DNA of 64,000 bases from Candidatus Poribacteria bacterium (GTDB lineage Bacteria > Poribacteria > WGA-4E > PCPOR2b): assembly GCA_003635265.1 (NCBI GenBank), contig PYIZ01000034.1:124001-188000 (forward strand), written 5' to 3'. Under the pieces are notes generated by a model. It had not been told where the DNA came from. It made no database searches and saw only the letters and a list, made by a program, of their open reading frames with translations. This document shows positions 22,659 through 31,981 of the stretch, one piece after another. The number at the start of each line of letters is the position of its first letter. Position 1 is the first letter of the stretch. The position numbers were made by a program, and so were the translations under genes.

Positions 22659-24074
22659 CTATTGCGATGTCTGTTCCCCGGTTGGCGGGGCTGATTCTTC
22701 GTTTTTTTCCTTTAGACGCACGGTATTCATCACATCGCCTTTGCGAAGTTGATCGACCACATCCATGCCGGCAATGACTTTCCCAAAAGTGGTATATTGA
22801 CTGTTCAGGCTAAAATAGCGAGATGGCTTTGCGTCCAAGCAGATGTAGAATTGGCTGCCTGCGGAATCCGGTTTGTTCGCCCGCGCCATAGCGACCACCC
22901 CTTTTCTGTGTCGAGGCATCTTTGCACGGAGTTTCGGATTTTGAAACTCACCCGGAATTGTCCACCCGGGTCCCCCGCTACCACTCCCCTCCGGATCGCC
23001 ACCCTGAATCACAAAATTCTCCACATATCGATGAAAAGCGATCCCATCGTAAAATTCCATTTCAATCAGCTTGACAAAGTTGGCAACGGTTTTCGGGGCG
23101 ACATCGGGGTAAAGCTCCATTTCGACCATACCTTTGTTTGTCTCAAGAACAACAACAGGATGGACAATCCGCAGTCGAGCAAGGATCGCGCGGTGATCCG
23201 ATAGCTCGCCGACATCGATAATTTCACACCGCTTGACCTTCTCAACATTGCGAAACTCATCCCGTAAACTTGGACTGATGAGGAGGTGATCGAGCAGATT
23301 TTTTTCACCCTCGTAAATGTACGTATACCGATTATCTGCTTCAACTGCATTGGCAGTCTGTAGGAAATCACCCCAAATGTCATCGAACCCACGGAGTCGG
23401 TTAATCACAGGCGTTGCCGGGGTGTCGTTCATGTCCCCCATGACGATGACATTCTTATCCGCCATCATCCCCTTTACAGCCTGCCGACGCACAACATTAG
23501 CTTGTGCAAGCCGTTTGGGATCGTTTGAACCACGACGAGAAATGAGGTGAGTGATCAGCACATAGTACGGTTGGTTGTCAATCCTCAGTTCGACACCCAG
23601 AATCTTTGAGGGGTTCACATCGCGTTCTTGACCATCTACAAAGTAAATCTCGCGCTCATCTGGAAAATTCGTCGCGCTCCCCGGCACAACCCGAAATTTC
23701 GTGAGGAGGGCGACATCTTGACCGGTATAGGTGTCCCTACCTTCATCGAAGGCAATTTGCCAATCATCGGGACTTGCGAGGTAATATTTGACTCTTTCAA
23801 GGACGGCACGGTTCTCAACCTCAACGAGCCCAACGATGTTCGCTTTGTGTGTATCAATAAGTTCAGCGATGGCTTTGGCTTTTGCCTCATATTGCTCTGC
23901 GGTTGGTACAGGCACCGATTTGCCGACAACCTCCCCATGCGGTTCCTTATGATCGAAAAAGAACTCGGTGTTCAGCAAGAAGATATCAATTTCAATATCC
24001 CCAATTGCTGAACCAAACGAACACAACATCAAGCAAATCGCTGCAAAAATTGCAGAAACGGGTTTATAATGCAT
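22659..24074 (-). CDS. Exported endonuclease/exonuclease/phosphatase domain fused to a cyclophilin-type prolyl isomerase
   Basis: One 471-residue polypeptide with two enzymes. I start at the ATG at 24074 (GGAAGGA upstream, then a signal peptide ending CSFGSAIG). The first 295 residues are an EEP-fold hydrolase with NIVGLVEVEN (metal glutamate), MGDMNDTPATP, LLDHLLISPSL and ELSDHRAIL, the DNase I-like catalytic set. Without a break the chain continues into a cyclophilin: VVVLETNKGMVEMELYPDVAPKT, FHRYVENFVIQGGDP, DSAGSQFYICL and FGKVIAGMDVVDQL contain the prolyl-isomerase active site. The Gln/Pro-rich tail is short. Protein substrates and nuclease or phosphatase activity cannot be told from sequence. 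It is followed upstream by the protease gene. Confidence 0.9.
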   Translation of the reverse strand: MHYKPVSAIFAAICLMLCSFGSAIGDIEIDIFLLNTEFFFDHKEPHGEVVGKSVPVPTAEQYEAKAKAIAELIDTHKANIVGLVEVENRAVLERVKYYLASPDDWQIAFDEGRDTYTGQDVALLTKFRVVPGSATNFPDEREIYFVDGQERDVNPSKILGVELRIDNQPYYVLITHLISRRGSNDPKRLAQANVVRRQAVKGMMADKNVIVMGDMNDTPATPVINRLRGFDDIWGDFLQTANAVEADNRYTYIYEGEKNLLDHLLISPSLRDEFRNVEKVKRCEIIDVGELSDHRAILARLRIVHPVVVLETNKGMVEMELYPDVAPKTVANFVKLIEMEFYDGIAFHRYVENFVIQGGDPEGSGSGGPGWTIPGEFQNPKLRAKMPRHRKGVVAMARANKPDSAGSQFYICLDAKPSRYFSLNSQYTTFGKVIAGMDVVDQLRKGDVMNTVRLKEKNEESAPPTGEQTSQ

Positions 24075-24114
24075 CTCACTTCCTTCCATCAAAATACGCA
24101 TTACGTTCAGCGTT

Positions 24115-25560
24115 TTATTTTTGGATTGTTTCCCAATCGAGGTTGCTCTCATTCCACTCAAATACATCAAGCTGCCCAAATTTCAGGTTAATCGTCAAAC
24201 TTCTGGGGGTCGGCGAGCTGTCAAAACGATTGAAGTCACGGATAACCACATAGGTATGCTGCCCGCCCGAAATCTGCCCACAAGCATCAATAAAATCGTC
24301 GAGATTCCTAATCGCTCGTCCATTAATTTCCTGAATGACCACTTTTGAGTTACCGCTGCGCTCGCGGATGCCAACACGGGCAAAGCTACTCCCCGCATCT
24401 GCATGCGGGAGGTACACCCCAGCCGCCTCAAAGTAAAGTAAATGTCTTAGCTGAGGTGTTATGTCGTGGAAGACTGATCCGGCGAATCGGACGAACCGGC
24501 GGACTTTCTTTAATTCGATATCTTCTACTAAGACTTCAACTGTCACAGCCTTTCCATTGCGAAAGATATCCAAATTTACACTATTCCCGGCATTTTCGTT
24601 GAGGATTGCATCAAAAGTATACAGGTCATCACGAATTAACTTTCCATTAATCCTGTAGATAATATCGGAAGCAAGAAGGCTTGCGGCGCCTGTCGTTTTG
24701 GGTATGATTGACTCGATCTGAATCACTTTCGGCGTTCCCGAATCTGAAGGACCAATCTCTGCGCGAGAGGCTTCAGGTAGTCCAAAATGTTTAATCGCCT
24801 CACCAATCGAGATCAACTCTAAGTCCACACCAATCTCCCCACGTTGGATTGACTCGCCGCTTTGAATCTGTTTGAGTGCATCGATCACATAATTGATTGG
24901 TAATTCAAAGCTAGAGGTATCCGTTCCACGCGCATGGATGCCGATAACCTCGCCTTTTGTGTTCCACACTGGACTGCCGCTTGAGCCGCCGGTGCGATCA
25001 AACGTTGTATGGATATAGCTAGAATGCCGATCGCCTTTGTTCACGTTGAGGTTGGCAACCTTTCCCTCCTTGATGGAATACTCCTCTTTCTCATTATTGC
25101 CGATTAGAAGCAACTCGTCCCCCAGCGCAAGATCGTGCCATGAACCGAGTTGGACAGCTTGGAGCTCAAACAGGACTTCTTCGGGATCAATTTTATAAAA
25201 GCCAAAGTCGTGCGTTGGATCATAGTAAAGCACCTGTGCTTCTGTAAAACTACCGTCGTAGAAGTTGATCTTGACATAAGACGGGCTGCTGCCGGTGACA
25301 TGCCGATTGGTCGCTATGATCCCTTGCGCTGCATCGACAATGAAGCCGGTGGCAAAACTAGTTCCTTTCGACTCCGTCTCAAACACAACCTCTGAAGAGG
25401 TCTCGACATTCACAACCATCGGTTTGAAAGCAGCAATCTGGTCTGTCCAATCGTGTTGTGCAGCACTTTCTAAGGCAACGCCGCTGCTTCCTAGAACAAC
25501 TGCCAGAAACCAGACGACAATCTTTCGTCCAATTTTGGGTTGTCCAACTCTCAAATACAT
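24115..25560 (-). CDS. Periplasmic trypsin-like serine protease with two PDZ domains
   Basis: Exported protease of 481 residues, related to DegP/HtrA and to eukaryotic Nma111-type proteins. After a signal segment, the catalytic triad is readable: His in IIATNRHVTG, Asp in YDPTHDFGFYKID, and Ser in DRTGGSSGSPVWN. The first PDZ (about 250-360) contains GAASLLASDIIYRINGKLI and the second (about 375-465) GNSKVVIQEINGRAIRNLDDF. GGAGGA precedes the ATG. It lies 40 bases upstream of the nuclease-cyclophilin gene on the same strand, so the two may form a cell-envelope protein quality unit (protease plus prolyl isomerase); this pairing is inference. Confidence 0.9.
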   Translation of the reverse strand: MYLRVGQPKIGRKIVVWFLAVVLGSSGVALESAAQHDWTDQIAAFKPMVVNVETSSEVVFETESKGTSFATGFIVDAAQGIIATNRHVTGSSPSYVKINFYDGSFTEAQVLYYDPTHDFGFYKIDPEEVLFELQAVQLGSWHDLALGDELLLIGNNEKEEYSIKEGKVANLNVNKGDRHSSYIHTTFDRTGGSSGSPVWNTKGEVIGIHARGTDTSSFELPINYVIDALKQIQSGESIQRGEIGVDLELISIGEAIKHFGLPEASRAEIGPSDSGTPKVIQIESIIPKTTGAASLLASDIIYRINGKLIRDDLYTFDAILNENAGNSVNLDIFRNGKAVTVEVLVEDIELKKVRRFVRFAGSVFHDITPQLRHLLYFEAAGVYLPHADAGSSFARVGIRERSGNSKVVIQEINGRAIRNLDDFIDACGQISGGQHTYVVIRDFNRFDSSPTPRSLTINLKFGQLDVFEWNESNLDWETIQK

Positions 25561-25589
25561 TATTATTCCTCCATTATTAGCTATTTGTC

Positions 25590-25706
25590 GCCCTGTTAGG
25601 GGTTTGGGATATTAGTGTTGGACATACTTTGCTTACACATTGTGCTCCTCTGGAGCGCGTGGATTGGTCCCATCACCCTTCTATAGACATATCGCTCCTC
25701 TAGAGC
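25590..25706. repeat. Cluster of three related palindromic repeats
   Basis: Within this gap lie GCTCCTCTGGAGC (25644-25656) and GCTCCTCTAGAGC (25694-25706), plus a degraded relative GCCCTGTTAGGGG (25590-25602). Flanks such as ATRTCGC and GCGAAAGG are also shared with the copy at 22609-22621. The rest of 25561-25788 shows only a repeat fragment (CCCAATTTATCGGGG at 25740-25754) and no gene. Confidence 0.55.
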
Positions 25707-25788
25707 GAAAGGAATGAGGGCAACCCCAAGTTTCTTAATCCCAATTTATCGGGGGGTTGTCCCTACACGCACTCTAAGGTGGTATCAA

Positions 25789-27768
25789 TTATGCAAGTTT
25801 CTCCCGGACGACATGTGCGCCTTCATTAATTGCATCAAAGAAATTTCGGACCTCAACACAGTCTCCCACCTCGTAAACCTCGCATCGCAGGTCAGCAGCT
25901 TCAATATCTCGCTTGAGCCCCCTTCGTGGCGTATAGCCTCGACTGATTATCAGCGTCTCAATGGGATGGAATTCCTCGTCCCCGTCGTCCGTGGTCAGCA
26001 CAACACCCGTCTTGTCGACTTGCTTCAGTTCACGGCTTGCCAATATCTTCGTTCCTGACTCCCGGACGCCTTTTCTAAGCACCGCCAAGTTCGTGCCGTG
26101 TTCCTTTAATTTGATTACATCATCTTCGTTTCGACGGGAAACTAGAACGACATCGCGTCCCTGCTGTGCGGCAAACCACGCCACCTCATATCCGACGAGC
26201 CCGGCACCGAGTACCATGACCCGCTCACCAATTTCCAGTTCGTCCCAGCGAACTATGGCGTCAATTGCAGTGATAACGTTGTCTCCATCAATTCCGGGAA
26301 TATCTGGAATAATTGCCTCGCCACCTGTCGCAAGGATAACTACATCTGGGTTGTCGGCTTTTAGTGTATCCAGCGTTACGGTCGTGCCTGCCCGAACCTC
26401 CAAGCCCACCTTCTGAACTTCCGTGATATAGTATTGGAGCAAGCGTTTAATATCCCACTTGAAATCAGGAATCGACGCCGAAATCATCTCTCCGCCGATC
26501 ACATCCCGTTTTTCGTATACGATAACATCGTGTCCCATCTCTTTGGCACGCAAGCCAGCCTCTAGACCACCGGGACCCGCTCCGACGACGACTACCTTTT
26601 TGGGGAAGTCCGTTCTGTTGAACGCGATCAGTTTCTCTCTGCCCACGATGGGATTCGTCGTACACTGCACGCCGCCGCGATCCATGACCACAAACGTGTG
26701 GCAAAAATTGCACCGAATACACGGGATGATATTTTCTCCGGCGTGTGCTTTCTTCGCCCAGTGTGGATCAGCAATCAGCGTGCGACCGAGGGCAACCATA
26801 TCAGCGCGCCCTTGGGAAATAATCTCCTCTGCGTGCACCGGATCAGTAATTCCACCCGTAGCAATAACGGGGATTTTTGCGCCATTCTGCTTAACTTCCT
26901 CTGCCAGATCAACCAGTGTATTGGGTTTGATATAGAGCGGTGGCACAGATGGGTGGGTACATTCCACAAACCCTTTAACCTGCATAATCGTTGCAGAAGT
27001 TGTTGCTACATGCAGGTAGGCGACACCGAGATTTTCCATATATTCCGCAATCCGCAGATGAAGATCATCTTTCACATGCTCGTCGTACCTGTCATTCACG
27101 CCGCCATGGAGATGCTCATGCGCGCTAAACTTAAAACCGACCGGAAAATCTTCGCCACAGACCTGCTTAATCCCTGTCACAATTTCGGTGCCGAACCGCA
27201 TACGCCGTTCAAAATCACCCCCGTAGTCATCATCCCGTCGATTTGTATGAGGTGACATAAACTGCCCGCCGAGATAGGAATGTGCACAGTGATATTCCAC
27301 GCCGTCGAAACCGGCTCGTTTTGCCCGTGTTGCGCCCAAAATGAACGCTTCTATTACCCTTTTAATATCATCCACCGTCATTTCACGCGGCACCTCGGTG
27401 TAGAGTTCGCTTTCGATTGCGGAGGGTGCAAACGGTTCAATATAAGATTTTCCACCCAGCACGGCAATCTGCATGAATATCTTGGATCCGGCAGCCTTGA
27501 CCGCTTCTGCCATGCGCGTAAGCCCCGGGACGAACTTATCATCCCAAACCGCTGTGGTAATTACACGTTGTTCGGGCCAAACGGAAGTGAATTCAGTGAT
27601 GATTAGGCTGGTTTCGCCCTTTGCTCGCTCAACCAGAAAATCTATATAACGGTCAGTGACTTGCCCTTCTGGATCATGCAGCCCGACATCAAGCGGCGCC
27701 AAGACAACGCGATTTTTTAATTCCAGTGAATCAACCTTTATTGGAGAAAAAAGGTGGGGAAACTGCAT
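25789..27768 (-). CDS. NADH:flavin oxidoreductase of the 2,4-dienoyl-CoA reductase family
   Basis: Multidomain flavoprotein of 659 residues. Residues 1-345 form the old-yellow-enzyme FMN barrel (LFSPIKVDSLELKNRVVLAPL, GVEYHCAHSYLGGQFMSPHTN, VIATGGITDP). A 4Fe-4S site follows with Cys350, Cys353, Cys356 and Cys369; the second gap is one residue shorter than the usual C-x2-C-x3-C. The C-terminal part has two dinucleotide folds, VVVVGAGPGGLEAG near 392 and VMVLGAGLVGYEVA near 515, for FAD and NAD(P). Relatives reduce 2,4-dienoyl-CoA, trimethylamine or bile-acid enones, so the substrate is open. TAGGAGA precedes the ATG; the enolase-superfamily gene ends 38 bases upstream. Confidence 0.92.
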   Translation of the reverse strand: MQFPHLFSPIKVDSLELKNRVVLAPLDVGLHDPEGQVTDRYIDFLVERAKGETSLIITEFTSVWPEQRVITTAVWDDKFVPGLTRMAEAVKAAGSKIFMQIAVLGGKSYIEPFAPSAIESELYTEVPREMTVDDIKRVIEAFILGATRAKRAGFDGVEYHCAHSYLGGQFMSPHTNRRDDDYGGDFERRMRFGTEIVTGIKQVCGEDFPVGFKFSAHEHLHGGVNDRYDEHVKDDLHLRIAEYMENLGVAYLHVATTSATIMQVKGFVECTHPSVPPLYIKPNTLVDLAEEVKQNGAKIPVIATGGITDPVHAEEIISQGRADMVALGRTLIADPHWAKKAHAGENIIPCIRCNFCHTFVVMDRGGVQCTTNPIVGREKLIAFNRTDFPKKVVVVGAGPGGLEAGLRAKEMGHDVIVYEKRDVIGGEMISASIPDFKWDIKRLLQYYITEVQKVGLEVRAGTTVTLDTLKADNPDVVILATGGEAIIPDIPGIDGDNVITAIDAIVRWDELEIGERVMVLGAGLVGYEVAWFAAQQGRDVVLVSRRNEDDVIKLKEHGTNLAVLRKGVRESGTKILASRELKQVDKTGVVLTTDDGDEEFHPIETLIISRGYTPRRGLKRDIEAADLRCEVYEVGDCVEVRNFFDAINEGAHVVREKLA

Positions 27769-27806
27769 ACCGTATCTCCTATTGTATAGATGAGCACTTC
27801 AAGTAA

Positions 27807-28931
27807 TCACCAATCCTGAACCGAACCGTCCTCTCGTCGCAAATGTGGGGGTTCACCCGGTGTGGGAGGGTACGCGGCTGCGGCTTCTTCGTTCAGGTCG
27901 ATGCCCAAGCCCGGTGATTCAGGAGCGAGAAGATAGCCATCCTCTGTTCGCAGGTCGTGTTGGATGACTTCGTCCATCCAACCTGACGATGGCGCGTATT
28001 CTTGCACCGCACAGTTGGGGATCGACATATTCAGATGCAGCATCGCTGCCGAGCTAACAGGACTTGAGGTGTAGTGACACGCTAATTCTTGATAGTGGAC
28101 TTCTGCCATCGTTGCGATCTTCTTCCCTTCGGTGATTCCGCCGCTGTGACAGATGTCCACCCGAATGTAATCGATTAATTCCCCCTCAATCAGTTCTCGG
28201 AACATCCATTTCGTCGGAAGTTGCTCGCCTGTACCGATTGGGACATTTGTGTGTTCACGTAGCGTCGCAAACGATGCCGGATTCTCGGAGCGGATGGGAT
28301 CCTCGACAAAGAATGGGTGATATTCCTCAATCGCATTGCACAACTCGATGGCACGGGTTGGCGTCAAGCGGGTATGCACCTCAAAGATGACCTCGGCCTC
28401 GTCACCGATTGCCTTCCGCAACGCACTAAAATGCTCAACGCCGCGCATGACCGCGAGTTTTTGATTGAATCCGCCCTCAATGGTATCAATCGGCGAAATT
28501 CGTAAGACTTTCCACCCCTCTTCCAACTGTCCCTGTGCTGTTTCAATGAGTTGTTCCGGTGTCCCTCCACCGGTATGTCGATAGACCAGCACCTTATCCC
28601 GCGTGGCACCGCCAAGCAGTCGGTAGGTTGGTACACCAAGTGCCTTTCCTGCTAAATCCCACAGCGCAATATCAACCCCGGCGAGTGCAGATTGTAACAC
28701 AGGACCACCGCGCCAGAACGTCCCACGGAAGATGTCCTGCCATATATGCTCTATTCGGGTAGCGTCCTGTCCAATTAGGAGCGGTTTAATATGATGTTCC
28801 AATGCCGCGACAACAGCCAATGATCTGCCGCTTAACGAACCTTCTCCAATGCCATATATTCCTTCGTCAGTCACGATCTTAACGTATATGAACTGACTTA
28901 CTGGAAATACTTTGAGATCTGTAATCTTCAT
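27807..28931 (-). CDS. Mandelate racemase/muconate lactonizing enzyme family protein (sugar-acid dehydratase-like)
   Basis: Enolase-superfamily protein of 374 residues that probably abstracts a proton alpha to a carboxylate, as in D-galactonate or D-mannonate dehydratases. The N-terminal capping domain is followed by the barrel with metal ligands Glu184 (FEVHTR), Glu210 (FVEDP) and Glu236 (GTGEQ). The EVH motif is unusual because the first ligand is normally Asp; His186 would be a possible acid, as in the DxH motif of sugar-acid dehydratases. RISP near 144 lacks the usual KxK base pair. GGGGAG precedes the ATG. Clustering with a UxaA-type gene upstream supports hexonate or uronate breakdown. 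Confidence 0.88.
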   Translation of the reverse strand: MKITDLKVFPVSQFIYVKIVTDEGIYGIGEGSLSGRSLAVVAALEHHIKPLLIGQDATRIEHIWQDIFRGTFWRGGPVLQSALAGVDIALWDLAGKALGVPTYRLLGGATRDKVLVYRHTGGGTPEQLIETAQGQLEEGWKVLRISPIDTIEGGFNQKLAVMRGVEHFSALRKAIGDEAEVIFEVHTRLTPTRAIELCNAIEEYHPFFVEDPIRSENPASFATLREHTNVPIGTGEQLPTKWMFRELIEGELIDYIRVDICHSGGITEGKKIATMAEVHYQELACHYTSSPVSSAAMLHLNMSIPNCAVQEYAPSSGWMDEVIQHDLRTEDGYLLAPESPGLGIDLNEEAAAAYPPTPGEPPHLRREDGSVQDW

Positions 28932-29085
28932 CGTATTCTCCCCTGATTAGCTTGCTAGGAGTTGCCAAACGCAGAAAGACGCTTCCCGATCCCAATGATA
29001 GCATGACCATATATGCTGGTCAACCCCAAAATCAGGACAGCAACGGAGGTGTGGGCATCTATCATCGCGAGATAGATTTCACGTT

Positions 29086-31800
29086 TTACATCGAGATGCC
29101 GAGCAATCCACGCGTAAATTGGAAATCTGTGTTTCCCTTCCCATAGAGCTTGGGTGTGTAACGGCGCGAGGCGACCTCCAAGATAATTTCTAGCATTTGT
29201 GCTGAAAAACTCTCCGGCGTCCAATTCTCATCGGCGGGCAAGAGGTCCAGATCCGCTTCATAGATTGACGCTGTCGTCTCTTCGGTTGTAGCTTGGATGA
29301 GCGGAATCATACGATGCGCCTGAAGGGGATGCCCAACAACATGCGCGAACATCAGATCGACACCTGTTGCCCCCAATCCGGTTAACGTCTCCACAACATG
29401 ATCGGTGGGTGTCTCCATAACATGAAATCCGGGTTCGGTGATAGATTGACCGTAAGATAGGGTATTTCTCACTTGAGAGCGATTGCCAAGAGCGCTTGCT
29501 ACATAGGCAGGTGAAGTTAAAAAGGTCGCATTTGCCGGAATGACGACAGTCCCACCTGCACCGGCGATGGTTTGGGTAAGATATGCCAGACTCTGTGCAA
29601 CCGTTTCTGTCACTTTCCCGCTGGATGTCAACCCGATCCGAAGGTGTTCCAAACCGACATCGGCGTAATCGGGTTGGGGCATTGACTCTAGGGATTGGCT
29701 GAACCAATCCTCGACCTTTTGGATTACAGCATCAATGCCGCCATCCAACTGCACACTCGCCCAACCGTATCGTTCAAGTGGGATATCCTGTTCCGTGAGT
29801 GCGTGGCGGAGGTAGTCGTTATGAGTTTTTTCACAACCGTGTTCTAAGGGCAAACCGAGGGCAACCATTGGATGAATCAGATGCCCGATGAGTGTGCGCC
29901 TGTATATGTCTTCCGAGTTACCGCCCGACACACCACACCCCTCCGTATGTGCCAACGCAACATAGCGCGAAATGCCGTGTTCGCGTCCGAGCCCTTTTTG
30001 GTTGAGCCGATCAACAATCATCTGGGCAATCTGACCGGAGCAGAGGCTTGTTGGCAAGACCAACCCGATCTGATCGCTGTGGTAACCGCTTCCGGTCTGT
30101 ATCGCGCTAAAGGTGTGCTCTGAATGTGGGGCACTGAGTTGAATTGGGATCGGTTCACCGGTTGGAGCATCAGCTGAAACCACCGCTTCTGAATCGACAG
30201 GTCCCGTCTGCTTCCAATTCCGCCATATTGATACCTGCGAATGTCCTGCCTTTTCCCCGACAGATCGCTCTCCAGCAGCAACATTGACGGTGAGATCGAG
30301 CATCTGCTGCCCCAATTCCTCCATCGGTGTGCCATCTTGGTAAGCTCCGGCGTTGACATCCATGTCGTTCTTCAACATTTCGTATCGTGGGGTAGTGGTA
30401 ACAATCTTGATTGTTGGGACAAAGGGGAAGTTCGTGATAGATCCGTTGCCGGTGACAAAGAAAATCATATTTGAACCGGATGCTACCTGTCCCGCAATGC
30501 TTTCAAGGTCGTTACCGGGGCTGTCCATGAAGTAATAGCCCGGTGCAAGCATCCGTTCACTATAATCGATAACGTAATCGAGACAGACCTCCGGATCGCG
30601 TTTCATCGCAGCGCCAATTGATTTGATGACAATGTTGTATAATCCACGAAAATTATTTCCGCCGGAAGGATTGGCTTCGGCCGTATGACCATGCCATCGC
30701 ACTCGCTCCTTAAACCGCTCGATTGTGTCTAAAAACGTGCGAGCGGTATCAAAATCTCGGGCGTTCTGCAGCACATACGGTTCAGCCCCGATCAGTTCAT
30801 CGGTCTCTGCGAGATTGGCGGCACCCCCGTAACGGATAACCTCTTTCGCAACGTAAGCTGCCAGTGGGTTGCCCGATACGCCGGAGAACGCATCTGAGCC
30901 GCCGCACTGAAGCGCAATTTTTATATTAGAGAGAGATTCCTCAGTACGCTGCATTGCGTTTACCGGTTCTAACCACTCTTTGATGATTGCCTCCCCCGCG
31001 TCTAAACTGGTATCAAAGCCTCCCTGTATGCTCAGAAACCGGTGTAGCACAGCCTCCAGTGGATAGTTATTTTCGGTCATATAACGCTGAAGCATCTGAT
31101 TCGTCACCACTTCTGAACCGTAATCAACAGCGAGGATTGCCCCGATGTTTGGGTGGGTGGTAAAGCCGGCGAGTGTCCGAAGCAACATCTCAAGGTTATT
31201 GGGCGTTGTGCTCTCTCCGCCTTCGGTGTGCGTTACAGCAACGACCCCGTCGATGTTTTCGTGATTTGCGCTAACCTCTTTGTATCGGGCTGCAAGTGCC
31301 CTTGCATAGCCGGAGGTCTGGGAGGTTGTTCCCATGATAACGATATAATTTCGGGTTCCGACGCCTCGACCTCCATCCCGTCGATAGCCGAGGAAAGACC
31401 GATCGCGATCATATCGGGGAACTTGCGTCCCCGGCTGAAATGTGTCTTCATTGAGGATGTAGGGGGCGATCTGATCTTTGAAGTTTGGATGGGAGGGGAG
31501 TGCGAAGTCGATATCCCGTATCGCAAGCGCGTCAAGGATCTTCTGGTTACAAGCATAGTCACCGGAAGATAGGTCAGTGATTGCCACCCCGAAAGGCAGT
31601 CCCCACGACAACAGTGATTCCCCCTCAGGAATCGCCTGAATTGCGAATCGGTGCCCCTCTAAAATTGTATGAGATATGGTGAAACTATGACCATTGCAGT
31701 TAATTTCGGCACCAGCGTCTACCCTTCGTGTGGCGATTGCCACATTATCGTCCGACGCTGGTAGTCTGCCAACCTCTTGAAAGTCGTATTGATTTACCAT
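29086..31800 (-). CDS. UxaA/GarD-type sugar-acid dehydratase, double length with internal duplication
   Basis: Protein of 904 residues, versus about 500 for altronate dehydratase. An N-terminal SAF-like domain (1-95) is followed by the UxaA core from FLGYRRDGGRGVGTRNYIVI. The segment GVVAVTHTEGG ... LAGFTTHPNIGAILAVDYGSE ... FLSIQGGFDTSLDAGEAIIKEWL recurs near 610-720 as YVALAHTEGCG ... LIGHLIHPMVALGLPLEHGCE ... WASVQLDGGIDAVIQKVEDWF, so one domain is duplicated. The family dehydrates altronate, galactarate or sulfolactate with an iron centre. TAGGAG precedes the ATG. The mandelate-racemase-family gene follows after 154 bases, which suggests a shared sugar-acid pathway. The exact substrate is unknown. 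Confidence 0.85.
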   Translation of the reverse strand: MVNQYDFQEVGRLPASDDNVAIATRRVDAGAEINCNGHSFTISHTILEGHRFAIQAIPEGESLLSWGLPFGVAITDLSSGDYACNQKILDALAIRDIDFALPSHPNFKDQIAPYILNEDTFQPGTQVPRYDRDRSFLGYRRDGGRGVGTRNYIVIMGTTSQTSGYARALAARYKEVSANHENIDGVVAVTHTEGGESTTPNNLEMLLRTLAGFTTHPNIGAILAVDYGSEVVTNQMLQRYMTENNYPLEAVLHRFLSIQGGFDTSLDAGEAIIKEWLEPVNAMQRTEESLSNIKIALQCGGSDAFSGVSGNPLAAYVAKEVIRYGGAANLAETDELIGAEPYVLQNARDFDTARTFLDTIERFKERVRWHGHTAEANPSGGNNFRGLYNIVIKSIGAAMKRDPEVCLDYVIDYSERMLAPGYYFMDSPGNDLESIAGQVASGSNMIFFVTGNGSITNFPFVPTIKIVTTTPRYEMLKNDMDVNAGAYQDGTPMEELGQQMLDLTVNVAAGERSVGEKAGHSQVSIWRNWKQTGPVDSEAVVSADAPTGEPIPIQLSAPHSEHTFSAIQTGSGYHSDQIGLVLPTSLCSGQIAQMIVDRLNQKGLGREHGISRYVALAHTEGCGVSGGNSEDIYRRTLIGHLIHPMVALGLPLEHGCEKTHNDYLRHALTEQDIPLERYGWASVQLDGGIDAVIQKVEDWFSQSLESMPQPDYADVGLEHLRIGLTSSGKVTETVAQSLAYLTQTIAGAGGTVVIPANATFLTSPAYVASALGNRSQVRNTLSYGQSITEPGFHVMETPTDHVVETLTGLGATGVDLMFAHVVGHPLQAHRMIPLIQATTEETTASIYEADLDLLPADENWTPESFSAQMLEIILEVASRRYTPKLYGKGNTDFQFTRGLLGISM

Positions 31801-31900
31801 AAAACACTCCTATGCCACATAATTTCAAAGTTGCATATATGATAACACATAACCCGTTTATACTGACACAAACTTTACAAATTCTCTTCCTATTTTTGTA

Positions 31901-31930
31901 TTGACTGAATCCGCCCATGTATGTTAAGAT
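31901..31930 (+). promoter_or_regulatory. Candidate sigma-70-type promoter for the glycosyltransferase gene
   Basis: TTGACT (31901-31906) and TAAGAT (31925-31930) are 18 bases apart and lie about 50 bases before the ATG at 31982. The spacing and -35 match are good and the -10 is four of six. The gap 31801-31981 is the divergent promoter region shared with the UxaA-type gene on the other strand. Confidence 0.4.
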
Positions 31931-31981
31931 GGGATTCCGTAAAATTATCAACCATTTCAAACATTCAGCACATACGGCCCT

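Noticed and set aside
26698-27255. 185-codon plus-strand frame over the flavin oxidoreductase gene
   Set aside because: Antisense to a clear FMN-barrel coding region; no domain pattern of its own.
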